From Pteria penguin (lineage: Eukaryota > Mollusca > Bivalvia > Pterioida > Pteriidae), in NCBI GenBank assembly GCA_035048485.1, contig CM068588.1:30378769-30442768 (forward strand): DNA of 64,000 nucleotides. Direction: 5' to 3'. Position 1 is the first letter of the stretch. Each line of letters begins with the position of its first letter. The notes beneath the pieces are model-generated. The model made no database searches, had not been told where the DNA came from, and saw only the letters and a program-made list of their open reading frames with translations. The position numbers and the translations under genes are program-made. This document shows positions 23,366 through 35,700 of the stretch, one piece after another.

Positions 23366-25099
23366 CATCCACAAGCATCCGCATGGGCACAGTATAATAT
23401 ATGAAATTGGAATAGAGCTTGAACCGACTCTTAACTTGTTTCCTTGTCCAGGTCAGGTCGAAATGCCACATTGAACGCATATTACTTCAACATGTATTAA
23501 TAACAATACATGTATATTCATTCTATTTGTATAAATGTATGTCTTAAGAGAATCTGACAAAATTCCTGCTTGTTGAAATTTTTGAACAAGCATGATTTAT
23601 ACAGTTACTTCGCGTTATATGTTCCCATGTCGAAGCCATTCCTATATCCATCTGATGTCAAACACCTGCATAAAGCCATCCGCTCAGTTGATGAATATAG
23701 TTGTCGTAGAATTATAGTCTCATCAAATTTATCTTAAAAATAAAACTGACCGCCCGATTACTGAGGGGTCCGCATGTTTATGCCCGATGTCTTAGTAATT
23801 TGAAATTGAACAGATTGGTATCATGTGTACAACGCATCGGAAGAAAACAACTCCGTGTTTGTTTCGTTTTTTCTTGTTTATTTTCACAAGAGAAGTCCAT
23901 ATATGGTGACAGCATCTGTCTGATACATTGCAAAGGAATCTTTTATGTAACACGCACGGTCTCTTTTTAACCGTCTCATTAGAAAAACAAGATACTGATG
24001 AGCCATTGGCATGACTCGAACACAATGCCCTCTCGGTATATGACCAAGGCTTTAGCACTTTACCTTCTAATCTACGCTGGCTTTACCAGTGTATTAGCGA
24101 TCTATTTGAGCACACTATAAACTTTGCCTATCATCATGCTATTTTGTTTTTTGTTGCTGTCTTCATTGCAACTAAAAACAACCCCATTTCGTCGCTCGAA
24201 AAGGAGCGTGCATATCGCCAATTTTCATGACCGGATACGCCATCCGTCGATGGTTTTTCAGACTTCAGATGACGCCATTACTATAAAAAATATTTTTAAG
24301 GGAAAGTGAATGCGAATAACATCAGATTGAACTCATGTTGGGTCGAGCGTGACGTTGCGCAGACGTTTTAAAACCGGCCTCATTAAAATACATACATGCG
24401 GTAATACACCATCATGTATCCTCCGTTTGTGCGTAATGGATTTTAATGGAGGTTTGTGATTACTATTAGGAGGTCTCGTCTTCTCGTTGGATCTCGTTCT
24501 ATCTCTGATTTCCTCTGGTCTATTGCGGCGGCATGTCGTTTTAAGACACAGCGACTTAGTATTAGTCACATTGGTATAATAAACATCAGTACATACATAT
24601 ATGTATAGATTTAGTGCACCATATGTGCATCTCGACATCTTGTGCCTCTTCGGTGATTCGGAGTTGTGGGGATCCGAAGTGTAAATATTTAAGGAGCAAA
24701 TTTATTACCAAATTGATCTAACAGTAACAACCAAAGAACCAATCTAAGGATAGCTGTGCATGAGGGAAATACTCCTTAATATTAGAGTAATTTCTTAACT
24801 CTTGCCAATGAGAATAGGAAGTATATTTTCCAGGTTATTACACGATACAATATTTGTTAACCTTGTAGATTTGACTTCCATAAAAGTTTCCCACGAACGC
24901 GTTAATTTCCGTTTTATTTCAGTCTGATGCGCGACTATAAAACTTTCTGTACAGTGCTGTTTCATTTTCATGCATGCTGCACAGGAATAAATTTTAGATT
25001 GTGTGCATGCCTGGATATTCATCGTGGGAATAGATATTCAAACAAACGCGCTTGGTATTATTGGTGTCATCAAAAAGGCAACAATTAATGTTAAATAAC
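23366..25099. other. No convincing gene
   Basis: Frames at 24124-24309 (+) and 24333-24638 (-) are open but have no motif I recognise; the latter is Arg/Pro-rich in its middle. Treated as chance frames. Confidence 0.4.
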
Positions 25100-26852
25100 A
25101 ATAAAATAATAATAGTTAATTAACATAACATGTTGGTAAGTTTGTCTTTTAAAGATGTTGAGGAAATCCCGAAACGAGTACATGGCAGTCCAAATACAAA
25201 CGATATACAGTCCTGGTTGCCTGCTCCATCTTGTGAAAAAAAAACTCTGAAAAGGTTCAAACTGTGCAAAGGGCAAATGCGGCCGTGTCAAAAATTTAAA
25301 GTTCCGGAAAGAGAAAGCGGGGAAATTACAGTCATTACTCAGATGAAAATCGTGCGAAAATCGGGAAATGGGTTTGCTAGTGCTGCTAAACATTTTTCAA
25401 GAATTCTTCAGGTAGATATTAATGAATCAACCGTGCGTTCCATTAAAGAACAATATCTGCGTCAAGTTAAACAAACTCCGGAAAAGTAAGTGTCTCATCT
25501 GTCTAAAGGAAATCAAGTGCGACCAAAATTATTGGGAAAATATGACAATGATGTTGTAGACTACATAAAGAAATTGCGGGTGTTGTTAACAGACACAAAG
25601 TGATTGCCGGGGCCAGGGGGAATAATTGAGTTCAAAGATAAAACTTCATTAAAAGAAAGCGGAGAACACATGGAATTCAGTCGTACTTGGGCCGAATCTT
25701 TCTTAAAACGTGTTGGATTTGTGAAACGCAAGTGAACTAAAGCCGCACGCAAACTTCCCCTGGACTTTGAAGAACAACGGCCTTCTTTTGTTAAATCAGT
25801 GACGGATATAATTGAAGAGCACAATATCCCCTCGCAGCTTGTGATACATTTTGATCAAACAAATATATCCATCATAGCATGTGGGAACTGGACCATGCAC
25901 GAATAAGGTCAGTATACACCTACTATGAATATTAATTACCGACAAACATTTCAATCTAAACATAGTTGTACAGTTCGTTTATTGTTTACGTGATTTGTTT
26001 TGATGCGTGATTGATTTGCCGACGATCGATATCTGTACTACTTGCCTGTCCGAGTCCAACAATAAAAATCATTATACAAACGACTCAATAAGCGCAATTT
26101 TCTGATAACAGGTTCCAAGCAGGTTGAAATCACCGGCCTTGAAGACAAAAGGCAGATCACGGCGCTGTTGGCATGTACAATGAATGGCGATCTCTTACCC
26201 CCTCAGTTGCTATACCAGGGCAAGTGGCAATGCCACACAAACGTTACATTTCCCAAAGGATGGGATAGCGAGAATCATTGGTCAAATGAAGAAACAATGT
26301 GTCGATTTGCGGAAAGAATATTGCTCCCATACATAGAGATGGTCCACGAGGAGCAAGATTTACCTATCCGACAAAGGGTACTGTGTATTTTTTATGTATT
26401 TGCCGCACACAGAACGGAAAGGTTTTTAAACATTCTGAAAACATCCCAGTTGAAGGGCGGCAAAGACGTAAAATCACTTGAGGTTGACCTGAAACGCGCA
26501 ACTTTAAAGCCACACCATGCCAGATGGGTCATCAGTGCATGGGAAAAGGTTAAAGGCCAAATTGAAATCGTCCGCAGTGGATGGTACCATGCCGGGATTA
26601 TTAAACTTTAAGTTTAAAGTTAGAAATACCGTATTGTTTTATAACTGTGTAAAGAAACGTACTGTGCAATGTTTTATCTCCAGAGAGTTTTAACGGTGTT
26701 TCCTTATAGATGATTTATAACATGATTTATGGTTCAAATAAACATATCATTTTAACTTCTGTTGAATCCTTTAGAGCATGATAGTCAAACTTGATCCTCC
26801 TCGCGAATCTCGCAAAAATAAAACGCTCGCGAATAAAACGCGGTTTACAGTA
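25100..26852 (+). pseudogene. Tigger/pogo-like (CENP-B/DDE) transposase pseudogene
   Basis: Reads from 25130: a helix-turn-helix-like part (GNGFASAAKHFS ... INESTVRSIKEQYLRQV), LLGKYDNDVVDYIKKLR, then, after local frameshifts, WAESFLKRVGFVKRK (about 25690), LVIHFDQTNIS (25840, first catalytic Asp), NWTMHE with a TAA. A GT-AG intron-like gap follows (25908-26111), then GSKQVEITGLEDKRQITALL and MNGDLLPPQLLYQG (26180). The second catalytic Asp is Tyr here (FYVFAAH, codon 26393-26395), and the segment with the third acidic residue is deleted. A DVKSLEVDLKRATLKPHHAR C-terminal block remains. The right end 26800-26850 has CGCGAATAAAACGCGGTTTACAG next to TA, a Tigger-style inverted end; I could not find the left partner. 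Not functional. Confidence 0.8.
25908..26111 (+). other. Intron-like gap in the Tigger-like transposase
   Basis: GTCAGT at the left edge and TTTTCTGATAACAG at the right edge. Joining the flanks gives a continuous ...E-G-S-K-Q-V-E-I reading as in sister transposases (apart from one stop codon just before the donor). About 204 nt. Confidence 0.6.
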
Positions 26853-27825
26853 TAATTCAGTATGGCATGAGGTTTGATTTATTCCGATATATTCTTCATG
26901 TTACTTTCCATTGCTATGTTTTTTTCTCTTCAATTGTTTTGTGCCGATAGTAACCAAGAACAGTGGTTAGGTGTCATTTTTCGTTATTTTATTGGATGGG
27001 TTTGTGATGTTATATCTTGTGTTTCATCAAATGCCTTATCGGATTTGTTTCTCTTGCAACAAGAAAAAAACTTCATTTGTTATTTTTTTTTTAAATCTGA
27101 CAGATAAATTTTTCATGCATCTGCAATATTAAAATATTTATGATTAACTTTCTGATTTTATGTATTCTTTTGTAAACCCAGGCAGAGTTTATGCAATTAC
27201 CTCAGATCACTTGTGTGTTTAATCTTGATTGTACATCCACAGCAGATGATTGTATTTGGAAGAAAATTTATCTACTCGAAGATTAATTCCGTGATATCAA
27301 GACTTTCAATGCAAGTTACCGTAGAGAAAACTTTCAAAATTGTGTGTATGATATACATGGCCTAATAATTGGTAGTTTAATAGTAATAATAATAATAAAA
27401 ATAATAGTAACAATAATATATTTATATTTGCGGAGTAGAGTTAAAACCAAAGTGGCCGAAATAGTGAGAATGAATCAATCGAAGTATAAATTATTTCAGA
27501 GTGATTTCCTTTCACGACTGAAAATGTTAAGTATACATTTCGCGTCTGTACAAAAGCAATGGAAAAGAAAACAGGTAAAATGAGTTTAGGGATCACTCTG
27601 CTCATCTTATGAGTTACACATTACATGATTGTTTTTAAACAGCAGGATATATCCATATTGTTAACGTACACCGCTAAAATGGGAGTCTACTTATGTGTAT
27701 TTGTTGTAAGTTAAACGTGCGTGATTCACAATACCCATAGAATAATGGGAAACAAACGAAGAGTTACACTCGTACTCGTGATCTACTAGGGAAAGAACAA
27801 TTTATCACTACGGGTAAATCACTTT
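26853..27825. other. No convincing gene
   Basis: A 79-codon frame at 27344-27583 has one hydrophobic segment followed by a basic stretch, but no family signature and no splice context I trust. Confidence 0.4.
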
Positions 27826-28455
27826 CTTGTCTCTAGATCTCAAATTTGTCATTATTGTGTCATCTATTTACTATTCAAAACATGCTATCCACAGGAGAAA
27901 AAGCCTTGCATCTCATTTTAATTTTACGTATAGATATATATACGACTTATTGTCAATCAATAATCCCAACTTTAAGGATTACATACATGAAATCCATCCC
28001 AATGAACTTGAGATAAAAGAGACAACCGAGAGGAATAATTCCGCTTCGTATCTGGATATATTTTAAACTTTCGACAATGATGGTCATTTGAACACCTCTC
28101 TGTATGACAAACGTGACGATTCTTACTTCCAAATAACTAACTTTCCGTTTCTTTGCAGCAATACACCGTCCTCACCTGTTTATGGAGGTTTTATATCTCA
28201 ACTGATAAGGTACGCAAGAGCCTGTTCTCTATACGACGGTTTTATTCCATTGATTTTGACATATGTTTTGAGAACTGCTGTGACGGATCATGCACGCAGA
28301 CAGGAGACGCTTACTCTCCTCGGGTACCTGGTCTCACCTCGGAATTTTTTAGTATTTCGGGGTTCACAACAGTTCCTTTTGAAACTTACACAATTTTGTA
28401 TCTGTCCTTGGACTTTGAGAATGATTAACGGTTTGGTACTTCTTCGATATTGATT
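27826..28455 (+). pseudogene. Family A Penelope-like retroelement, internally deleted
   Basis: SLASHFNFTYRYIYDLLSIN (27903, motif C with the first Asp replaced by Tyr), FKDYIHEIHPNELEIKETT, YLDIF then TAA, SLYDKRDDSYFQITNFPF (28095), NTPSSPVYGGFISQLIRYAR, then a jump at about 28248 straight into the family tail (CTGTGACGG ... CAGGAGACGCTTACTCTCCT). The region normally holding LRSRLLATKLLSQGY is deleted. Confidence 0.8.
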
Positions 28456-28742
28456 CCGTGTGTTCTTCAAATCTAACAAAATAGAAAAACATTACACATA
28501 CCATATCGAATTTCCGTCTGTTCTTCGGATACCCTGCACAAAAATCTTACAAAATAGATAAGCCTCTTTGAAGCATTTGATTTGTACAATTATAGAAAAT
28601 GATAATTTTTAACATTTTTACAATGTATTCCATATAAACATAATTTTTTTTTTGTCTGTAACTTTGACGTGAATATTGAATATTCTCCTGATATCCAAAC
28701 AAAGTTTAAGAAAAAAATAAAGTTGATTGTTCTTTGATTGAG

Positions 28743-28915
28743 TTGGTTGGTTGGTTGATTGGTGTTTTACGTCGCTTTCAACAATATTTCAGTTATATCG
28801 CGACATGGAAGCAGGAGGTTACCAACCTCTTAAACATAGAGGCGCAACCCGGGAATCGAACTCGGATCGTCGGCGCCGCAAGCCAAGCGCTTAACCACTA
28901 CACCACGCCTGCCCC
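28743..28915 (-). mobile_element. SINE S2, full-length, tRNA-headed
   Basis: Minus strand: head with GTGGTGTAGTGGTTAAGCGC (A box) and GAGTTCGATTCCCGGG (B box), then a body with GACATGGAAGC mirrored, ending GACGTAAAACACCAATCAACC. It is flanked by a perfect 13-bp duplication TTCTTTGATTGAG (28730-28742 and 28916-28928), proving retroposition and a fairly recent age. Confidence 0.93.
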
Positions 28916-28979
28916 TTCTTTGATTGAGCAATTCACTACGAGTATAATCTGATTTTTTAATATACTTTTTTACAAGGAT

Positions 28980-29168
28980 TGATTAATTGATTTTTGTTTA
29001 ACGTCACACCACGAATATTTCACGTACATGGTGGACGGCATCTGCCTGGTGCGGGGCATACAGATTTTGACCTTTGCAACGGACCCACCCGAAGCAGTGA
29101 GGGAACTTTAACCTGCCATGCATACCACGACACGGGTCCTCGGTTTTTACTAGGCCACGACGGGTTTG
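28980..29168 (-). mobile_element. SINE S1, internally deleted copy
   Basis: Minus-strand match to S1: (GATT)n end, AACGTCACACCACGAATATTTCACG, GACGGCATCTGCCTG, CGGACCCACCCGAAGCA, then GGTTTTTAC joined directly to TAGGCCACGAC, so the B-box part of the head is missing. Confidence 0.85.
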
Positions 29169-29731
29169 TATACAAAGAAACTTACTGTATTTTACAATTA
29201 TACAGAAACAAATTTCCTTTGCGAACAAGTAGATAATGCCCTTGGTCTAATAGCAGTAAGGTGAGAGATCTATCTCGTAGTATTGCTTAAACTTAATGTT
29301 ACTTACCTTCACAAAATGTCTGTCAAAATTACAATATTGTGTGCTTGTTGTTTTAAAACTGAGTAGCTAAATTGTTTTAAATCTATTATCGCTCATTTTA
29401 AGATTTTCTCTTTTAACGTACTTCCCAAACGTACAATTTGTGTATGATGCGAGACTCTTGAGGTGTCTAAATGTGGCAAAAGTAGTAAACTGGTCGGTAT
29501 CGTAAATACAGTACAATATTTTTGTAATGTCGTTTTCTGTATTTATTTGTTTTACTATGTTTTATGTTCAAGTCCTTGGAGATTTGTTATTATATACACG
29601 TTGGTCCGGTCAGATGTCCTCCATCTTCTCTTAAAGATGGGAAAATAAAAAATGATAAAAAAAACCCAAAATAAATAAATAAAATAAAATACATAAAAGA
29701 TAAATAAAGGAAATGTACCATCGTTTCGGAG
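29169..29731. other. No gene seen
   Basis: AT-rich spacer. Confidence 0.5.
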
Positions 29732-29862
<131 letters not shown>

Positions 29863-30907
29863 TTTCCTCAGGTCTACAGAAATTAGATAATAATAAATAT
29901 GAGTAATACAGCTGCAATGTACAACGGCATGTATTTTATGAATTTTATGAATACCCCCAACGATTCAATCTAATGGTCGCCGCTCATATAGAGATGCAAA
30001 AAGAATTTCGGCCTACACGAGACACTATTTTTGTAATATCTATGTCACACTCTAGCCCATTTTTTGTTATCACATCAACATAAAGAGATATAGACTATCA
30101 CAGATTGCTGAACGAACCAGATGTAGGATCAGATGCCATGGAGGAGTAAGCATCCCTAGCTGACCCCACACACAGTGATGTCATTGGATTACTTGAGATA
30201 GTGAGCACACGTGAGCTAGTAAAGTCTAAGACAAATTTTTATGGATGCAACGACAATTGTTTCGGGAATGGAAGTTTATCGCAGACCTCGATGTAAGAAT
30301 GTGCATATTTGTCTTCAATGGAAGAAAGATCACCTTAGAGTACGATACGAAGAGGCGAAAAAAAGGAAAAAAATCTATCATTTCTTCATGCGGGTCCAAA
30401 AGGGGACACATTGAACAATATTATAACTGCTTCACCTTCCAGTATAAATATACTTTAATTAGAGGAACTAATCAGTGATCATTGTAATAGAACATGTGTT
30501 AAGTATCTACAAAAAGGTTACAAAGAAGGATAATACGATAATAATTATAGATCTATCGGTACCGCACAACAATCCCAGGGATAAGAACCTTAATGAACTC
30601 GTTAGCAAGAAAGAATATTCTATATTCTTTACAATATGGAAGTATTGACAATGCAATTCAAAAGATCAAACAAAAATGTAACGAAGCTTGTTTTGAGAAG
30701 TGGACATTACAGATGCTTTTAAATGTGTTCATGTACGTCAAGAACGTTGATCTTATTATGAGATTTAGTGAACAAAAGTTGTAATTATTATACAAAACTG
30801 ATTGTTAGAAGCAGACCTAATGGATAGCTAATATGCACTTTGAAATACATAGTATTTTGACTTGCTGATTATTTACTGTTTATTGACACATCAGATTTCA
30901 TAGCTGA
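29863..30907. other. Spacer with a family A tail scrap (about 30100-30200, minus)
   Basis: Near 30115-30170 the plus strand has GATCAGATGCCATGGAGGAGTAAGCATCC, the reverse of the conserved family A tail motif, closest to the copy at 45130. The frames at 30245-30478 and 30593-30784 are not recognisable. Confidence 0.6.
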
Positions 30908-31838
30908 AAGAAAAAAAGAGGAGTTACTGGCTCAGTTATGTGGCAGAAGTCACCATGAAGCTATACAATACATGAATATAAATAATATACTAGAACATAT
31001 AACACATTACCCAAAATTTGATTGTAGTGCAATTACGATACCGACTTAGGACGGTCATTTAATTTCACAAAAGCCAAACGAATGGTGTGGTTAACAGGTT
31101 TACGGGCCCACCTTCCCACTCACCGTAACAGCAGAACAATCAAAGGAACAAAACATGCAAACGAGGTTCAGGACCATGTCTCCTCTTAAAGAGGTTTGGA
31201 CAAGGCCCGTCATATAGTCCCCACCGCCCTGCAACGTTCAAGTAAAAGTCTGCATATGGCTGTAGAGGGGCCAGATACAAGACCTATGGTCTTTTTGATA
31301 ATCTCAATATCATATTGTCTATTTAGAAGACGTTTGACTATTTCATTACATGATAAAATAACGTTATCGGAGCCTTTTACTTTCCTTAGTTTATATACGA
31401 GATCACCGTAAAAATGAGGAAATTCCATTGGATACATACTGTTGAAAAGAAATATTTCCAAATTTAGACAGACGTTCTGAATAAGATCTGAAGAATTTGC
31501 CGAATGTTTTTCTTAGCTTGTGATATCTGTAACCCTGAGTTAAAAGTTTAGTAGTAATTTGTAAATTTCGTTTATGAAAGTCCAAAACATCGGTGCAGCC
31601 TCTGACAAATCGAACTAATTGAGATATATAGATACCATATGATGGGAGTCGAGGGACATCGCCATCCAAGTAAGGGAAATTTACAATAGGAAATCGAAAA
31701 TCCTCACTTTTATCATAAATATTAGTATATATTAGGTGGTTGATAATTTTGATGTTTAAATCTAAAAAGGTGTAGATTCATCTCAAGTATTAGCTTTATT
31801 CAATGTGAGCTCTGGTGGATATATTTCTGGTGGATATG
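30908..31838 (-). pseudogene. Family B2 Penelope-like retroelement, truncated
   Basis: Left end is the B2 tail (AAAAAAAGAGGAGTTACTGGC). A deletion near 31147 removes part of the tail. On the minus strand the RT C-terminal part reads NKANT, DGDVPRLPSYGIYISQLVRF (31669), TQGYRYHKLRKTFGKFFRSY, FYGDLVYKLRKVKGSDN, and IGLVSGPSTAICRLLLERC. Nearly the same as 42000-42600. 5' truncated at about 31838. Confidence 0.8.
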
Positions 31839-32920
31839 TAAGCACAATGTCTTTCAATGTATTTACCTGTTACTTGCCAAAGATGACCTGCCGGGACCGA
31901 ATATTGTTTAAGTGGGATTACCTACTCGACCGAAGCATTATTTTAATTTTAATTCGAACACCGAATGGTCATCTTTTGAATTCTTTAAATCTTTTGAATT
32001 TATTATTCATACCTACTTGAAAACCCCAGATAAATTATATCAGTACATAAACCCAACCAGAATACAAAATCAGTATACTGTAAACCCAATCTCTATTTAC
32101 ATTAATCGGCATTAATCAGCCTCAACCGAAGCTGGAGATGTTGAGATTGAATGAATATGAGCCTTTTCATTCAATGGTTTGTGGATTCTTATTTTAAGAC
32201 ATTGACAACATTTAATCACAACAGTTGCAATTTAGTGTTATGTCAATTGACTACCCTAAGTATTTTTAGGTTTGGGTAAATACATGTTGTAGCTTGACTA
32301 TTGTTCTGCCGGACAAGATGTTTGAACCGTTCTTTTGCAGCCCAGTCATTATGGATATAGTTTCCTAAATCAACGATGATGTATGTATTACACCAAAACA
32401 TACTGTATTGTTCTAAAATTCCCTATTTGCCCTAATGCATAGATTTATCCTTAGATGGGTTCTTTGGCTTTTACATTAAGGTCCTTTTGATTATTTGTAA
32501 GCAGATAAATGAATATTCATGCGGCATACAAGTAGCATTCACAACTAAAATTTGAAATAGCAATCACTTTGCTCCAACCGTTCCTACTATGGAGTGCATC
32601 AGAAATTCGTTTTCAAAGATAACCGTCATTAGATTGCGATATCTTTTATAAAATAAAAGAATATAAAACATGACCTATTTAAAAACTTGTGATAAAAGGG
32701 GATATTTACACGTGAACATGATTCGGGTGTTATCTTCAAATGCGTCTTCTGCATGATTTTATTCTATTGTCAAATATCACAAGTTACGGTGAATGGAATT
32801 GTCGGTCTTTGACATTCCCTAGCGGCTATTGTGAATGCTAATACACGTAGTTTACTAGTATCATTTCCAATTTACAGTTTTATTTCACTATCATCGCGTA
32901 TAAATCACGATGGTTTGTAA
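31839..32920. other. No gene seen
   Basis: AT-rich spacer; only chance frames. Confidence 0.5.
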
Positions 32921-33990
32921 TGATGTGTAAAGGTTTGATAAGCTTGGTTCTAATGACATAGTTTAATATTAATCTAGGTCTGGATTTTGGATGATATCAG
33001 CCTTTTATCAGAATTTCCCTTGAAGTTCGGAGTTTGCAGTTTGGAGTTGCTGCTAAAGAAAAACATGCGGACATCTTATCAAACTTCCCAAATTTTCTGT
33101 ACCTCATCTGGAATGAATCGCAATCAGACGTTCCCTCACTCCTAAAATGAAAAGAATGTTTTAAAGAAAAATATTATCATTACATACAGTGTCACCCGTG
33201 CTCATGACAATACTAACTAACTATGTGACAGTGTGTCTTATCTGTACAATTTTAAAACAGAGCCACTAGGCCGGTGTCACTTTTGTGAACTTTAGTCCCT
33301 GAGGACATCATAAGTCTAGTTATCATTGCTTTTGTACTAACGTAAAATATATACTGAGATTATTAGTCATGAAATTTTGTAAATTACTCTAAAACTAAGA
33401 AGTATCTCCCACATACAGAGCTCTGTCCTTAGATTGATTCTATGACTCACTTTTTCGACCCCTATGGTTTTTAACTCTGCTTTTCAAATATATGTAAATC
33501 AGAATTCCAGTCCTTCGGTCATAAGCATCATTAAAGAAACATGAGTTGTAGAAGTGCGCATCTGGTGCTCACAATTATGACGTATATATGTTGTTATAGT
33601 TATTATCCACCATATCGGCAGTATTAGATATTCATAGAAACCATATCGCATAGTCCATGGAATAAAAGGACAATATTGTGAATAGTGTCATATTCAGACA
33701 ATTGCGGACCAAAGTAAAATCGAGGTGAAACCAGGTGCGCGGGAGGAGTAAGCGTCCCCTGGTTGCATGCAACACCCGTCGCAAAAGTCTTGCAACAACA
33801 AAAAGGAGATGTTGAGGGACTCTTACTTCCATTCCCCATTTCAATAATCAGCCAGTTGTATACATTGTCTAATGTAGAAATTATAATTATTTATGTTAAG
33901 TATAAGTGTAATTTGTTAATTACCGATACAAGACAGTGTGATACTCATCGCAAACATTGGAAAATTTATGCTGCATGCTGTTTTTAAGCT
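32921..33990. repeat. Dispersed repeat X, left copy (interrupted)
   Basis: Segments 32925-33125 and about 33800-33985 match 55055-55270 and 55305-55495 in the same order and orientation (CCTTTTATCAGAA, CAGTTGCTG, CATTTATCAAACT-like; CTTACTTCCATTCCCC, AAGACAGTGT). Non-coding, family unknown. About 700 bp of other sequence lies between the two segments here. Confidence 0.65.
33630..33800 (-). mobile_element. Family A retroelement 3' tail, solo copy
   Basis: Minus strand has GTTGCAAGACTTTTGCGACG, CAACCAGGGGACGCTTACTC, CACCTCGATTTTAC and TATTCCATGGACTATG, as after the RT at 20.8 kb. No RT sequence is attached. Confidence 0.85.
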
Positions 33991-34071
33991 ACTTACTCCA
34001 TTTTATATAACTACTTATTTCATATTGTATATTTTTATGTCATCTGTATATATAGCCAATTTGGAAAACAA

Positions 34072-35249
34072 AGATGCCGCTTCAATTGTCAAAGACTTGG
34101 AATAACTTCAAACGGGCAGCTGATAGTAAAACTGTGAAGAGTAAATTATGTGAATCGGAACTGACATATACTGGGGCACTACGAATGTGTTGAACCATTT
34201 AAGGCTTAAACACAATACAGGTACTGAAAACGCAAGCACTCCTCAAAAGCAATGGTCTATGGCAGAGTTTGTTCGTTCAACTCGCTCCCGTCACATGTTT
34301 GGTGCGAGGTCAGAGGAGGTAACCCGTGCAATTGTGATAATGGTTGTGGAAAATTATATTCCTCTTAGAATTGTTGAGGGAACAGGTTTCAAAGGCCTTA
34401 TGTCTCTTATATCACCTGAATAAGTGTTCCGTCGCATAACAATAAAGTCGAGAATCGACACCGTATATGAAGAAAATTCAAAACTCCTCGTCGAGTTGCG
34501 GGATGTCGAAACAATCGCGCTGACCACGGATAAGTGGACTTCAAACCCCACGACTAGTTACATTGGTGATTGAGCACTACATTGATAAAAACTGGGAAAT
34601 GAAATCAAATACTTTGGTTACCCAATAAATGCAGGAACGCCATACTGGGGATAATTGCCCCCCCCCCCCCCCCAAATATTGTGTAGCGGAGTTTCAGTTA
34701 GGAGGCAAAGTCAGCGACGTTGTACACGCCTCACCCGAAACATGAATGTAGCAGGCGAAAAATGTTCTGATTGGAATGAAGAAAAATTGTTTTGGCCACA
34801 CATTACAGCTATGTATAAAACCGGCCTTAGAAATTAATTCAGTCGCAAAGTTAAGTGCACGATCCAGTAAAGCAGAAATGCTAAAATATTCAACATTCCA
34901 CGACTTGAACTATTACAAGACGTTTTCAACAGGCTGGAATTCCACACAGGTGATGCTGGAACGACTGGTTGAACAACGGCGCGTTATTACGGACGTACTG
35001 CTCGACAATTCAGTCTTAGCTTTGAGGAGGAGGACGACAGTCCGTTAATTACGAAGGTTAAGGAAACTATCGCAAGTAAACTCAGGAGTCGTTTCGATCC
35101 ATACGCCATTGAAACCGTATCGCCAACATCCGTTGTCGCTTCTTTTCTGGATTCGCGTCACAAACACTTGTCTTATTGTCAACTACGCAGAGACAAAGTG
35201 TCGTAGAGACAATCGACTCTCTCTACTGGATGACGTCCCGTTCCGAAAG
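34072..35249 (+). pseudogene. hAT (ZBED-like) transposase, N-terminal two thirds
   Basis: BED-finger-like start (34074: KTWNNFKRAADSK ... CESELTYTG, then NVLNHLRLKHN in a shifted frame), WSMAEFVRSTRSRHMFGARS (34255), LRIVEGTGFKGLMSLISPE (34370), IALTTDKWTSNPTTSYIGD (34510, the conserved Thr-Thr-Asp-x-Trp-Thr box), GHTLQLCIKPALE (34790), ARSSKAEMLKYSTFHDL, GWNSTQVMLERLVEQRRVI (34935) and VASFLDSRHKHL (35128). Several frameshifts and stops, so inactive. The frame ends in FRKRKKK at 35249, where a family B element begins. The missing C-terminus is found at 47396. Confidence 0.85.
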
Positions 35250-35520
35250 AGAAAAAAGAAGACATCTGACAAAGCTGTACATCACAAATCACCAAGGACC
35301 TGCACACAAAAAATGACAATAGCATAATATACAAGGAAAGGCATTACAAAAATATTCGATTCTGCTGCGGTTACGATACCGACTTAGGACGGTCAATTGA
35401 CGTAACACGTCACTTAATTGGTGTGGTTAACCGGATTACGGGCACCCACCTTCCCACACACCGCAAAAGCAGCACGAAAAAAAATCACACATATAAAAAT
35501 TGATAAATAATTCTCCATAT
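35250..35520 (-). mobile_element. Family B1 element in hAT, 3' end segment (1 of 3)
   Basis: Starts GAAGACATCTGA as at 16246 and contains the conserved core (TTACGATACCGACTTAGGACG, GGTTAACCGGATTACGGGC). Interrupted at 35520 by the LINE and continued at 43531, then at 47162. Confidence 0.88.
35506..35520. repeat. Target-site duplication of the LINE, left copy
   Basis: AATAATTCTCCATAT, repeated exactly at 43516-43530. Confidence 0.9.
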
Positions 35521-35700
35521 GGTGTCACGTGACTAATGACGAAATAGGTGGACGCATAAAATTTGGAGGAGGAAAATTTTTTATATATTTCCTGTCATAC
35601 GCTATTCATAGTCTCCAAACTTGTGTGAATCATTATGTGCATGGTGTAGATTGCATTTTATACTTTTGGATTATATTTTGTGCGTTAATAAGAGTAAATA

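Noticed and set aside
25487..25508. Intron in the Tigger-like transposase at GTAAGT
   Set aside because: Only about 22 nt to the next AG and the downstream reading continues in the same frame through the stop, so it is a nonsense codon rather than an intron.
27344..27583. 79-codon frame with one possible membrane helix
   Set aside because: AT-rich sequence readily gives Ile-rich frames; no start context, splice sites or relative seen.
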